From assembly GCF_001425045.1 (NCBI RefSeq), contig NZ_LMDJ01000001.1, positions 435,859-499,858 on the forward strand: a DNA stretch of 64,000 bases, given 5' to 3'. The notes under the pieces are model-generated. The model did no database searches. It was not told the DNA's origin and saw only the letters and a program-made list of their open reading frames with translations. The first letter of the stretch is position 1. Each line of letters starts with the position of its first letter. Shown here piece by piece: positions 52,658-61,132 of the stretch. The position numbers and the translations under genes are program-made. The DNA is from Massilia sp. Root351. GTDB taxonomy: Bacteria > Pseudomonadota > Gammaproteobacteria > Burkholderiales > Burkholderiaceae_D.

Positions 52658-53037
52658 AGCTGGCCGAAGGGCACGCCGTCGCGCGTGCTGCCTTTGGCGC
52701 CGCTGCGCACGTCGGCCACGCCGGTCATTTCGCTGTCCTGCGGCGCCACCAGCTGCCAGGTGGCGGCCGATTCGGTGATGGGGTCCACCGGCACCTTGTT
52801 GAAGTAGCGGTGCGTCACCAGGTCCGCCAGGCCGGCGGGAAATTCGCCCTTGTCGCCATAGAATTTGTCGATGCTGATGCGCAGGACCTTCAGGTTTTCC
52901 TTGAGCGCCACTTCCTTGGACTTCTCCACCGAGCCGAAGTAGCGCGGCAGCGCCACCGTCAGCAGCAGGGAGATGATGGCCAGCACCACCAGCAGTTCAA
53001 TCAGCGTGAAGCCTCGTTTATGCATTGCGGTCACCAT
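52654..53037 (-). CDS. GspG-type pseudopilin
   Basis: 127 residues. Prepilin signal KRG|FTLIELLVVLAIISLL with Glu5, then the helix SKEVALKENLKVLRISIDKF and the DPIT motif of GspG-like proteins. The start could be 53037 (MVTAMHKRG) or 53025 (MHKRG); the first overlaps the previous stop. Probably the major subunit of the pseudopilus. Confidence 0.85.
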   Translation of the reverse strand: MVTAMHKRGFTLIELLVVLAIISLLLTVALPRYFGSVEKSKEVALKENLKVLRISIDKFYGDKGEFPAGLADLVTHRYFNKVPVDPITESAATWQLVAPQDSEMTGVADVRSGAKGSTRDGVPFGQL

Positions 53038-53522
53038 GTCTTGAGGGGGATACCGTTCAGTCCCACCTTGTCGGAACGCGAGTGGACGTCGAACACGTCC
53101 TCGCCTTCGGTGGGGTTGTCGGGCGGCGCACTGTAGGCGCGCCTGTTCCAGGTGGCGGCCGCGCTGGCTGCGCTGGCCGGCGCAAACGGGTCGCGCGGCA
53201 GGCGGCGCAGGAAGTAGATGTTTTGCTTGCGCGGGCTGCGCTGGTCGGGCACGCCTTCCACCAGCTCTTCGAGCTTCTTGGGGAAGCCGGAGTCGCCGAT
53301 GTTCAGCTTGATGCTGCCGTTGTCTGCGGCGCGCTTGTAGGCGTCGATCGCCTCGCGGATCTCCAGCAGGGCGGCGCGCAGCTGGTGCTCGCGCTCGCGC
53401 TGCACCGCCACCTGCACCATGGGTACGGCCACCGCCGCCAGCGTGGCCATGATGGCAAGGGTGATCATCAGTTCGATGAAGGTGAAGCCGCGCTGGGCGG
53501 CATCCGGTGCGCGGGCCGGCAT
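53031..53522 (-). CDS. GspG/GspH-type pseudopilin
   Basis: 163 residues. Prepilin signal QRG|FTFIELMITLAIMATL with Glu5, an amphipathic helix (REREHQLRAALLEIREAIDA) and a C-terminal beta domain (IYFLRRLPRDPFAP). Its ATG directly abuts the secretin stop codon. Slightly longer than the next subunit, so perhaps a minor pseudopilin. Confidence 0.85.
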   Translation of the reverse strand: MPARAPDAAQRGFTFIELMITLAIMATLAAVAVPMVQVAVQREREHQLRAALLEIREAIDAYKRAADNGSIKLNIGDSGFPKKLEELVEGVPDQRSPRKQNIYFLRRLPRDPFAPASAASAAATWNRRAYSAPPDNPTEGEDVFDVHSRSDKVGLNGIPLKTW

Positions 53523-55544
53523 TTACCGGCCCTTCTTGGGCACGTTCGGCACCGGACCGACGGGCTCGGGTTTGGCCGGGCTGGAAGGCTGGGCGAAGGC
53601 GCTGCCCTGGTCGTCGCCGCCGGTCATGGAGGAGTTGCGGGGCGGCAGCGGTTCGGACGGCGCTTGCAGCGCGGCCGGTGCGCCGCCCGAGCCGACGGCG
53701 GCGCCCGGCTGCGCGTAGCTGGCGCTGCCGGCACCAGCGGGCAAGGCGCCAGCGGCTCCGCCATCGCTGCCGGCGATCGGCCCGCGTCCGCCGATATTGG
53801 ACTCGGTACCCGACAGGAACTCTGCCTCGCTCAGCTCCGGCCTGCGGATTGCGCGCACCAGGCGCGGCGTGATGGACAGCACGATCTCGCTGCGCGAGCG
53901 GTCGTCCTTCTGGCTGCCGAACAGGCGGTTTAGCATGGGCAGTTCGCCGATGCCGGGCACCTTGTTGCCGGTGCTGCGGTCCTCATCGCTGATCAGCCCC
54001 GCCAGCATCTGCGTTTCGCCGTCACGCAGGCGCAGCACGGTGGAGGCGCTGCGGGTGCCGATCTGGTAAGCCTGGGTGCCGGACTTGCTGGTCACGTCCT
54101 TCACAACATTGCTCACCTCCAGGTTGACCTTGATGGCCACCTCGTCGTCCAGGTAGACGTTCGGCTCCACGTCCAGCTTCAGGCCCACGTCGATGTAGTT
54201 CACGCTGTCCGAGCTGACGCCGTTGTTGGTGGTGACGGTGATCACCGGCACGCGGTCGCCGATCAGCACCTTGGCCTTGTCCCTGTTGCGCACGCGGATG
54301 CGCGGATTGGCGAGGATGTTGCTGTCAGTGTCGGTCTTGAGCGCGTTGATGACCACCGAGCCCAGTTCCAGGTTGGTGGTCTCGCTGCTCACGCGGCGCA
54401 GGTCGGCCAGTTTCAGTCCGCCCACGCTGGTTGCCGCGCTGCCCACGCTCAGCTTGGCCTGTTCCGGCCAGCGCACGCCCAGTTCCTGCAGGCGGGTGCG
54501 TTTCACCTCCAGCACTTCCACTTCCAGCACCACTTCCGGGTCCGCCACGTCCTGCACGGCGATGATGCGCTCGGCCATGCGAATCAGCTCGGGCGTGTCG
54601 CGCATGATGATGATGCCCACCCGTTCATCGGTGACGATGTCGCGTGCCTTGAGCAGCGTTTTCAGCGTGAACGCCACCTGCTTCACGTCCGCGTTGGTGA
54701 TGAAGAAGGTGCGCACCAGGAGCTGCTGGTAGTCCTTCACCTTTTGCGCCGTGTTGGGGTAGATGGTGAGCGAGCGGTCGCCGGTGATGCTTTGCTCCAG
54801 CTGGTTGGAGCCGAGCAGCATGGCGATGGCTTCTTCGATGCTGGCATCGCGCACGGAGATGGTGGCGCGCAGGCCGGGATCGACTTCCTTGTCGAAGGCG
54901 AAGTTCAAACCCGAGACTTTGCCGATGAAGTCGAACACCGAGCGCAGCGGGGCGTCGCGGAATTCCAGCGTCACCGGCTTGCGGTAGGCCGCGGCCAGGC
55001 GTCCTGCGCCGGGCTTCTGGCGCGACTGCTCGTCCGTGATGCGGGCTTTCAGGCGCAGGGCGTCGCGCTGGCCGGGGCGCTCCTGCAGCACGGGGCGCAG
55101 CAGCTCCTGGGCGGCCGCCAGGTTGGCCTCGCCGCCACGCCGCGCAAGCCCTTCGGCCTCAGTCACGGCCTGACGGTAGCGTGCCTCTTGCGCCAGCGCT
55201 GCCTGTCCCTGGCGGGCGATGGCGTTGTTGGGATCGATGGCCAGCGCTTGCTGGTACAGGCTGTGCGCTTGCGCGGCGGCGGCATCGGTTCCTTGCGCGC
55301 GCTGGGCGTCGGCGCGGGCGGTCAAGCCGTTTACCAGGCTGGCTTTCCGGTTCAGCAGGGTGATGCGGTATTGCGCGTTGTGGGGATCCTCGCGTACCGC
55401 CTGTTCCAGTTTCGCCAGGCCATGTTCGGTCTGGCCGGCCTCCAGCAAAGCATTGCCTTCAGTGTAAGTCTGGCTGCCGGCGCAGGCGGCCAGCAGGACG
55501 CTCAGCGCCAGGATGTGCAGGCGTTTTGCAGCGGAGTGGTTCAA
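53523..55544 (-). CDS. gspD: secretin lipoprotein (GspD/PilQ/MshL-like) with TPR-like head
   Basis: 673 residues. The outer-membrane channel of a type II or pilus-like system. A lipobox (LLAAC, Cys21) is followed by TPR-like helices (residues about 30-130, LDPNNAIARQGQA-like), then the STN/N0 domain (KPVTLEFRDAPLRSVFDFIG), N1-type domains, and the secretin beta domain (VLEVEVLEVKRTRLQELGVR, NYIDVGLKLDVEPNVYLDDE, TQMLAGLISDEDR). The C-terminus is low complexity. The likely start is TTG at 55544: it overlaps the previous stop (TTGA) and is preceded by AGGGGA; no ATG fits. TPR plus secretin on one chain is unlike classical GspD. Confidence 0.88.
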   Translation of the reverse strand: MNHSAAKRLHILALSVLLAACAGSQTYTEGNALLEAGQTEHGLAKLEQAVREDPHNAQYRITLLNRKASLVNGLTARADAQRAQGTDAAAAQAHSLYQQALAIDPNNAIARQGQAALAQEARYRQAVTEAEGLARRGGEANLAAAQELLRPVLQERPGQRDALRLKARITDEQSRQKPGAGRLAAAYRKPVTLEFRDAPLRSVFDFIGKVSGLNFAFDKEVDPGLRATISVRDASIEEAIAMLLGSNQLEQSITGDRSLTIYPNTAQKVKDYQQLLVRTFFITNADVKQVAFTLKTLLKARDIVTDERVGIIIMRDTPELIRMAERIIAVQDVADPEVVLEVEVLEVKRTRLQELGVRWPEQAKLSVGSAATSVGGLKLADLRRVSSETTNLELGSVVINALKTDTDSNILANPRIRVRNRDKAKVLIGDRVPVITVTTNNGVSSDSVNYIDVGLKLDVEPNVYLDDEVAIKVNLEVSNVVKDVTSKSGTQAYQIGTRSASTVLRLRDGETQMLAGLISDEDRSTGNKVPGIGELPMLNRLFGSQKDDRSRSEIVLSITPRLVRAIRRPELSEAEFLSGTESNIGGRGPIAGSDGGAAGALPAGAGSASYAQPGAAVGSGGAPAALQAPSEPLPPRNSSMTGGDDQGSAFAQPSSPAKPEPVGPVPNVPKKGR

Positions 55545-56104
55545 TTCGTGTCCCCTACGGCTAAGGTTTGTTTCAGGTTGAGCGGCAGATAAGTGAAGGT
55601 CAGCGTCCCGTTGGCTGCGCCGTCGAGCTGATAGTGGTCGCCGACTTTTTCGCCGACGCGGGCGACGATGTTGCGGTCGTCCATTTGCAGGAAGTAAGCG
55701 GCCTTGCCGTCGTCGATGAAGCGGCCCATGAACTGGAATGGGAGCGCGGGTGCGCCGTTGCCGTTCCCGGTTTTGCTTCCCGCACCGGCCTGCCGATCTT
55801 GCGGCGCACGCGCGTCGATGGGTTTGAGCGGTGAGAGGGTTGGCCAGCCCTGGCTGGCGAACAGGTTGCCGAGGTCTTCTTCCGCCACGCGGCGCTGGAT
55901 CTGCAGTTCGATGGGGATGGCGGGCGGCTGTGCGCCCGCGGCCTTGGCTTGGGCGACCTGCGCCGCGATGACGGTGCTGTTCGGGTCGCGGGCCGGGCGC
56001 GTCGTAGCCGCCGCTGGCGAGACGATCAGGCCTTCGTCTTCCGGCGCGAACCATGCGGCCAGCAAGGTGGCGGCCGCCGCGCCGGCCAGTATCATTTTCC
56101 TCAT
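55541..56104 (-). CDS. inner-membrane protein of the alignment complex (PilP/GspC-like)
   Basis: 187 residues. One N-terminal membrane segment (MILAGAAAATLLAAWFA), a Pro/Ala-rich linker and a small beta domain at the C-terminus (LPFQFMGRFIDDGKAAYFLQ, GDHYQLDGAANGTLTFTYLP) that looks like the HR domain of PilP or GspC, which touches the secretin. Sequence match is weak, so position in the operon supports the call. Confidence 0.65.
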   Translation of the reverse strand: MRKMILAGAAAATLLAAWFAPEDEGLIVSPAAATTRPARDPNSTVIAAQVAQAKAAGAQPPAIPIELQIQRRVAEEDLGNLFASQGWPTLSPLKPIDARAPQDRQAGAGSKTGNGNGAPALPFQFMGRFIDDGKAAYFLQMDDRNIVARVGEKVGDHYQLDGAANGTLTFTYLPLNLKQTLAVGDTN

Positions 56105-56700
56105 TGCGCGCCTTCCGCTTTACGCACCAGCAGCATGAATTGGATGCGCGCTTCGGTGTCGCCGCTATCGATGCGTTCGCGTTTGAACGCGACGCTGTCC
56201 AGCGTCAGGGCGGGCATGGCCTGCATGGCCTCGAGCATGAATGCTTGCACGCTGGCGTACTCGGCTTTCACTGGCAGGTTGATCTGGTATTGCATGAAGC
56301 CGGCGTGCGGCCCGGACTGGGCTTTGTAATCGGCCCTGGCAAGTGGCACCTTGTGCTTGCCTGCGATTTCCACCAGCGTTTGCAGCTGGTCGGGGATGGC
56401 GGCGTGCGCGGGCAGATAGGCATAGAATGCGCGCAGGCCGTCGGCGGCGGTGGGAACCACGGCTGGCGGCTGCGTTGCGGCGCGGGCCGCTGCCGCCAAT
56501 TGCTTGCGCAGGGTGAACTCGCGTTCCTGCAGTTGGGCGGTGTGCCAGTGCGCGGCCACCGCTGCGGCCAGGGCGGCGATACCGATCGCGGCAGTGTGGC
56601 CGGTCTTGCGCCACAGGCGCTTGCTTTCCCAGGCCAGGCGCTGGCCTGGGTTCACCGGGAGCGCGAACTTCAGCACTGCGCCGGACTTCATTGCCGCCAT
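56101..56700 (-). CDS. PilO/GspM-like protein
   Basis: 199 residues: N-terminal membrane segment (TAAIGIAALAAAVAAHW), coiled-coil (TAQLQEREFTLRKQLAAAAR) and a ferredoxin-like C-terminal domain. The layout is that of PilO or GspM. GGAGG and ATG at 56700; overlaps the upstream gene by 13 bases and the next by 4. Confidence 0.7.
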   Translation of the reverse strand: MAAMKSGAVLKFALPVNPGQRLAWESKRLWRKTGHTAAIGIAALAAAVAAHWHTAQLQEREFTLRKQLAAAARAATQPPAVVPTAADGLRAFYAYLPAHAAIPDQLQTLVEIAGKHKVPLARADYKAQSGPHAGFMQYQINLPVKAEYASVQAFMLEAMQAMPALTLDSVAFKRERIDSGDTEARIQFMLLVRKAEGAQ

Positions 56701-57272
56701 TGGGCCTCCAGCTGGAATCGGTATGCCTGGCCGGCGGTGACGCTGGCCGTTTCGTGTTTGACAAGGTAGACGGAGCGGAACATCTGCTGCTGGTTCAGGA
56801 AGGCCAGGTAGCCCAGCATGTCTTGCGCGGTTTCCGCCTCGGCTGCGATCTTGATGGTGCCGGATGGGACGGCGATGGGCGCGGCCTTGGCGCCGCCCGC
56901 CTGCACAGCATCGGCTTCGTGCAACGGCTGTCCGTTCAGGTCGAGGCCCAGCAGGGCGACATGCAGGTCGGCCGGTGCTTGCAGGGTTTTCAGCAGGCGC
57001 GCGACCGGCAGGTTGAGCTGGCGCACGGCTTCGGCGATCGCTTTGGTTTGCTGGTCCAGGTCGCGCTGCTGGATGGGGGTGAGCGCCGGCTGCGGCGCGC
57101 GGCGCGGTTGCGCCTGGGCGAGCAGCGCCTCCAGGCGCTGGATTTCGTTTGCCTGCCGCAGCCAGAGCGCGCAGGAGGGAAGCAGGGCGATGAAGCCTGC
57201 CGCGAGCAGCGCGAGGCGCCAGCCGTTCAGCGGTGGCGCAACGCGGACGAAGGCGAGGCGGGTGACGCTCAT
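56688..57272 (-). CDS. PilN-like protein
   Basis: 194 residues. One membrane segment (WRLALLAAGFIALLPSCALW), a coiled coil (NEIQRLEALLAQAQPRRAPQ, IQQRDLDQQTKAIAEAVRQL) and a ferredoxin-like C-terminal domain. PilN pairs with PilO to link the inner-membrane ring to the secretin. It starts 4 bases inside the pilM-like gene. Confidence 0.7.
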   Translation of the reverse strand: MSVTRLAFVRVAPPLNGWRLALLAAGFIALLPSCALWLRQANEIQRLEALLAQAQPRRAPQPALTPIQQRDLDQQTKAIAEAVRQLNLPVARLLKTLQAPADLHVALLGLDLNGQPLHEADAVQAGGAKAAPIAVPSGTIKIAAEAETAQDMLGYLAFLNQQQMFRSVYLVKHETASVTAGQAYRFQLEAQWRQ

Positions 57273-58123
57273 GCGGCCTCCAGCAAGCCGCCGGCGTGGC
57301 CGAACGGCGTGCCGGCAAGACGGAAGCGGCCCGGGAGCCGCCCCTCCGCATGGGCGGCATGTTGACCGCTCAGGTCGACCACGGCGACGGCTGCGACCTC
57401 CGCCAGCTCCGGGGCGCGCAAGGCCCAGCGCTGCCAGGCTTGTGCCAGCTCGCCGTGCCATGCGGCGCTGCAGGGCTGCGACAGGACGGCGTTCACGCGG
57501 CCTTGCGCCAGCGCGGCCATCGTAATACGGCCCGGCTCGATGACGGCGAAAGCCTGCGGCTTGCCCGGTGCGAGCGAGGCGCAGACCACGCTGGCCAGCG
57601 GCTCGATGGCGGCGCAGCGCGTGCCGTGTTCGGCAGCCAGCGCATGCAGGGCGTCCAGCAGTTCGGTGGCTATGCCGCAGACCAGGCGTGGCTGGCCGTA
57701 TGGCGCGTCGTCGCTGCTGGCCGTCCACGCGCGCGCGGCGTCACCGTAGACGGCGGCGAGCTGCATAGTGAGGAAACGCGAGGCGGCCGGCTCGGACAGC
57801 AGCGCGTCGTTCCACGGCGCCATCAGCGTCTGGCACCAGCGGCTGGACAGGCTCAAGTGCAGCGGCAGACGCGCAGCCAGGGCGGCCCGCGCAGCGGAAC
57901 CCGCCCCGTGCTCCACGGTCACGGCTTCAGCGAGCAGGGCGCGCAGGGCGGCGAGCGGCGCTTGCCATTGGCCTGCGGGGTTGCCGACGGCGATGTGCAG
58001 CGCGCCATTGTCCGCAATGCGGCCGCCGTGGCGCACCACTGCCAGCAGGCTTTGCTGCGCGAGGTGGATGTGCAGCGTGCGGCGCGCCGGCAGCAGTCCT
58101 GCGATGCGTTTAATAAGTGACAC
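57269..58123 (-). CDS. PilM/GspL-cytoplasmic-domain-like protein
   Basis: 284 residues, no membrane segment. Actin-like fold suggested by the start (RRTLHIHLAQQSLLAVVRHG) and by the closing strand-rich VVDLSGQHAAHAEG. A cytoplasmic ring component that binds the N-terminus of the PilN-like protein. It overlaps gspE by 14 bases. Confidence 0.65.
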   Translation of the reverse strand: MSLIKRIAGLLPARRTLHIHLAQQSLLAVVRHGGRIADNGALHIAVGNPAGQWQAPLAALRALLAEAVTVEHGAGSAARAALAARLPLHLSLSSRWCQTLMAPWNDALLSEPAASRFLTMQLAAVYGDAARAWTASSDDAPYGQPRLVCGIATELLDALHALAAEHGTRCAAIEPLASVVCASLAPGKPQAFAVIEPGRITMAALAQGRVNAVLSQPCSAAWHGELAQAWQRWALRAPELAEVAAVAVVDLSGQHAAHAEGRLPGRFRLAGTPFGHAGGLLEAA

Positions 58124-59804
58124 GATTCAGCTCCGTCAGCGTGGTTTCTCCCAGCCGCACCAGCTCCAGCGCGGCTTCCCGCGCCAGCCGGAATCCGTTC
58201 TGCGCGGCCTCCTCCTTCATGCGGCTGACCGGCGCGCGGGTGCAGATCATCTCGCGCATGGCGTCGTTCAGTATCAGCACCTCGGCCACCGCCTTGCGGC
58301 CTTTGTAGCCGGTGCCCCGGCAGTGGCCGCAGCCCGCGCCGGCCTTGAAGCGCCATCCCTGCACTGCCTGTTCGGTGAGGCCGCTGTCGCGCAAATCCTG
58401 CGGGTCGGCCTGCACCTCCACCGCGCAGTGCGTGCAGTTCAGGCGCAGCAGGCGCTGGGCGACGATCCCGTTCAGCGCGGCCGCGAAGCTGTACGGGTCG
58501 ACCCCCATGTGCAGGAAGCGGCCCACCACGTCGAACACATTGTTGGCGTGGACGGTGGTAAACACCAGGTGGCCCGTCAGCGAAGCCTGCACTGCGATCT
58601 GCGCAGTCTCGTCGTCGCGGATTTCGCCGATCAGGATCTTGTCCGGATCGTGGCGCAGGATGGAGCGCAGGCCGCGCGCGAAAGTCAGGCCCTTCTTTTC
58701 GTTGACCGGGATCTGCAGCACGCGCGGCAGGCGGTACTCGACCGGGTCTTCGATGGTGACGATCTTGTCGCGCCCCGTGTTGATCTCGGTGATGGCGGCG
58801 TACAGCGTGGTGGTCTTGCCCGAACCGGTGGGGCCGGTCACCAGCAGCATGCCGTGCGGTTTGGCGGCCAGGCGGCGGATCTGCACGATGGCGTCCGAGT
58901 TCAGGCCCAGGCTCTCGAGCCGCAGCGCGGCCGCGGCGGCGGTCAGCGCGCGCCTGTCCAGCAGGCGCAGCACCGCGTCTTCGCCGAAAATATTGGGCAT
59001 GATCGAAACGCGGAAGTCGATCTCGCTGCCCTTGACGCGCACCTTGAAGCGCCCGTCCTGCGGCACGCGGCGCTCCGCGATGTCCAGGTCGGCCAGCACC
59101 TTGATGCGCGAGATGATCTGCTCGGCCATTTGCAGGCCCTGCACCTGGCCGGCCTGCACCAGCACGCCGTCGATCCGGTACTTGATGACCAGGCTGGCCA
59201 CGTCGCATTCCAGGTGGATGTCGCTGGCCTGGACCTTCAGCGCGTCGTAGATGGTGGAGTTGACCAGCTTGACGACAGGGCTGCTGTCCTCGCTGATGCG
59301 GATCAGCGAAATGTCCTCGATGGTCTGGTCCAGGGTCGCGTCCTGGGCGGCTTCGCCGCTCATGCCGGCCATGGCTTGCTGGACGGATTCCTGCTGCGCC
59401 AGGTAGGCCGCCAGGTCGTCCGGGTGCGCCAGCGCCACGCTGAAGGCGGCGCCCACCGTGTAAGCTGCCCATTGCAGCACGTCGTCCGCCAGAGGATTTG
59501 CGATGACCAGCACCGGTCCGGCGGCGCCTTCCATCAGCACGCATTCGCGCTGCGCGCAGTCGGTATAGGACAGCAGGCGATAGGCGGGCGTGCCCGCTTG
59601 CAGGGCGGCCATGGGCCAGGCCGGGTAGCAGAACAGCGCCGCCAGCTGGCGCGTGAATTCTTCCGGCGCCAGCCCGGCCAGTTCTTCCAGCACCGCCAGC
59701 TGTGGCCTGCCCTGGGACTGCGCGGCGGCGCCTGCGCTGTGCAGCAGTTCGGGCGTGACAGCCGGCGCCAGCGCGGCTGGGCAGGACGGTGCGCGTGCGT
59801 TCAA
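58110..59804 (-). CDS. gspE: secretion/pilus assembly ATPase (GspE/PilB type)
   Basis: 564 residues. Drives assembly of the pseudopilus. Walker A GPTGSGKTTTLYAAI (K330), Asp box and Walker B region ILIGEIRDDETAQIAVQASL, His box LVFTTVHANN, and a zinc tetracysteine (NCTHC ... GCGHCRGTGYKGR). The N-terminal T2SSE_N-like region is divergent. TTG at 59804 overlaps the gspF stop codon (TTGA) and is preceded by GGGAG; ATG options are too far in. Confidence 0.92.
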   Translation of the reverse strand: MNARAPSCPAALAPAVTPELLHSAGAAAQSQGRPQLAVLEELAGLAPEEFTRQLAALFCYPAWPMAALQAGTPAYRLLSYTDCAQRECVLMEGAAGPVLVIANPLADDVLQWAAYTVGAAFSVALAHPDDLAAYLAQQESVQQAMAGMSGEAAQDATLDQTIEDISLIRISEDSSPVVKLVNSTIYDALKVQASDIHLECDVASLVIKYRIDGVLVQAGQVQGLQMAEQIISRIKVLADLDIAERRVPQDGRFKVRVKGSEIDFRVSIMPNIFGEDAVLRLLDRRALTAAAAALRLESLGLNSDAIVQIRRLAAKPHGMLLVTGPTGSGKTTTLYAAITEINTGRDKIVTIEDPVEYRLPRVLQIPVNEKKGLTFARGLRSILRHDPDKILIGEIRDDETAQIAVQASLTGHLVFTTVHANNVFDVVGRFLHMGVDPYSFAAALNGIVAQRLLRLNCTHCAVEVQADPQDLRDSGLTEQAVQGWRFKAGAGCGHCRGTGYKGRKAVAEVLILNDAMREMICTRAPVSRMKEEAAQNGFRLAREAALELVRLGETTLTELNRVTY

Positions 59805-61021
59805 GAGAGGCTCCCGGCGAGTTCGAATATCGGCATGTACATCAGCACCACCACGCCGCCGATGACCACGCCGATCAGCGTCATCAGCAGCGGTTCCAGC
59901 AGGCGCGAGGCCCAGTCCACCCAGCGCGCGAATTCCTCGTCGTGGAACCTGGCCGAGCGCTCCAGCATGTCGCCCAGGCGGCCGGTGTTCTCGCCCACCT
60001 TGAGCAGCGACTGCGCCACCGGCGTGGCCAGTCCCTGCAGCTCCAGCGCAACGGAGACGGGCTGACCTTCCTCCACCGCCCGGCGGGCCCGGGCCAGCGC
60101 ATGCTGCTGTTGCGGCAGCAGCATGGCCGACACCATGGACAGCGCCTTCGGCAGCGGTATGCCTGCATGCAGCAGCAGGCTGAGGGCGCGGTAGAAGCGC
60201 GCCAGGCGGAATTCGGCGGCCTTGGCGGCCAGCAGCGGCAGGCGCAGTACCTGCAGCAGCAGCGCGCCGCGCATGGCGGCGTTGGCGGCGGCGAAGACGG
60301 CGCCGCCGGCCGCGCCCAGCAGCGCGGCCAGGCACAGCCAGGGATGGGCGGCCAGCCCGCGGCCGAAGGCCAGCAGCATCTGCGACAGCCACGGGATCTC
60401 GCGGCCGGAGCTTTCGTACACCACGCTGAACTTCGGCACCACATAGCCGAGCAGGAACAGCGTGACCAGCGTGCCCACGCACAGCAGCATCACCGGATAG
60501 ATGGCTGCCGACACCAGCTTCTTGCGGATGGCGTCGAACTGCAGCTGATAGGCCACGTAGCGGGCCAGCGCTTCGGGCAGGTTGCCGGAGCGTTCCGCCG
60601 CGTGCACGGTGGAGACGTAGATGTCGGGAAAGGCGGCGGGATCGGTGGCCGACAGCGCCGCCAGGGTGTCGGAAAAGCTTTTGCCTTGCTGGAGCGAGCG
60701 CCGCATGCCGGCCAGCGTGGCCCTGGCGCCGGCGCGCGCTTCCTTGCTGTGCAGGGTGGCGATGGCTTCGCCCAGGTTCAGGCCCGCTTCGAGCAGGGCC
60801 AGCAGCTCCTGGCTGAATTGCAGCAGCGGGAAGGGTTGCTTGCCGGTACGCAGCGTGGCGCCGACGGCGGCAAACTGCGCCGGCCCATCGACGGCCAGCA
60901 CGCGCCAGCCCTGGCGCAGCGCGAGCCTGACCGCATCCGATTCGCTTGCCGCCTCAATTGCTATGGTCTGACGGCCAGCCTTGCCGTTCGTGGCAGGCTG
61001 CACCTGGATCTGATACTGCAT
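59801..61021 (-). CDS. gspF: inner-membrane platform protein (GspF/PilC type)
   Basis: 406 residues with the duplicated GspF domain (LLQFSQELLALLEAGLNLGE and FRLARFYRALSLLLHAGIPL) and three to four membrane segments (AALLGAAGGAVFAAANAAMR, LMTLIGVVIGGVVVLMYMPI). The first 60 residues are an added small domain (MQYQIQVQPATNG). First gene of the 11-gene operon; GAAGGG precedes ATG. Confidence 0.92.
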   Translation of the reverse strand: MQYQIQVQPATNGKAGRQTIAIEAASESDAVRLALRQGWRVLAVDGPAQFAAVGATLRTGKQPFPLLQFSQELLALLEAGLNLGEAIATLHSKEARAGARATLAGMRRSLQQGKSFSDTLAALSATDPAAFPDIYVSTVHAAERSGNLPEALARYVAYQLQFDAIRKKLVSAAIYPVMLLCVGTLVTLFLLGYVVPKFSVVYESSGREIPWLSQMLLAFGRGLAAHPWLCLAALLGAAGGAVFAAANAAMRGALLLQVLRLPLLAAKAAEFRLARFYRALSLLLHAGIPLPKALSMVSAMLLPQQQHALARARRAVEEGQPVSVALELQGLATPVAQSLLKVGENTGRLGDMLERSARFHDEEFARWVDWASRLLEPLLMTLIGVVIGGVVVLMYMPIFELAGSLS

Positions 61022-61047
61022 TACCGCCCTTCACTGTCGTACTTGGA

Positions 61048-61120
61048 AGCCGGGCTGAGCCGCATTCGCGCCAATTCGGGGTCTGACCCCGGATTTGGCC
61101 GAATGCGGCTCAGCCCGGCT
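61048..61120. repeat. 73-bp near-perfect palindrome with GGGGTCTGACCCC core
   Basis: The left arm (61048-61068, beginning AGCCGGGCTGAGCC) and the right arm (61100-61120) are a perfect 21-bp inverted repeat. The inner 31 bases continue the pairing with small bulges to the core GGGGTCTGACCCC. On RNA this would be a stem of about 35 pairs. It lies between the M4 protease gene stop (61133) and the gspF start (61021), both minus strand. No T-run follows. It may be a REP-like element acting as terminator or mRNA stabiliser. Confidence 0.85.
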
Positions 61121-61132
61121 GGTTTGCTACGC

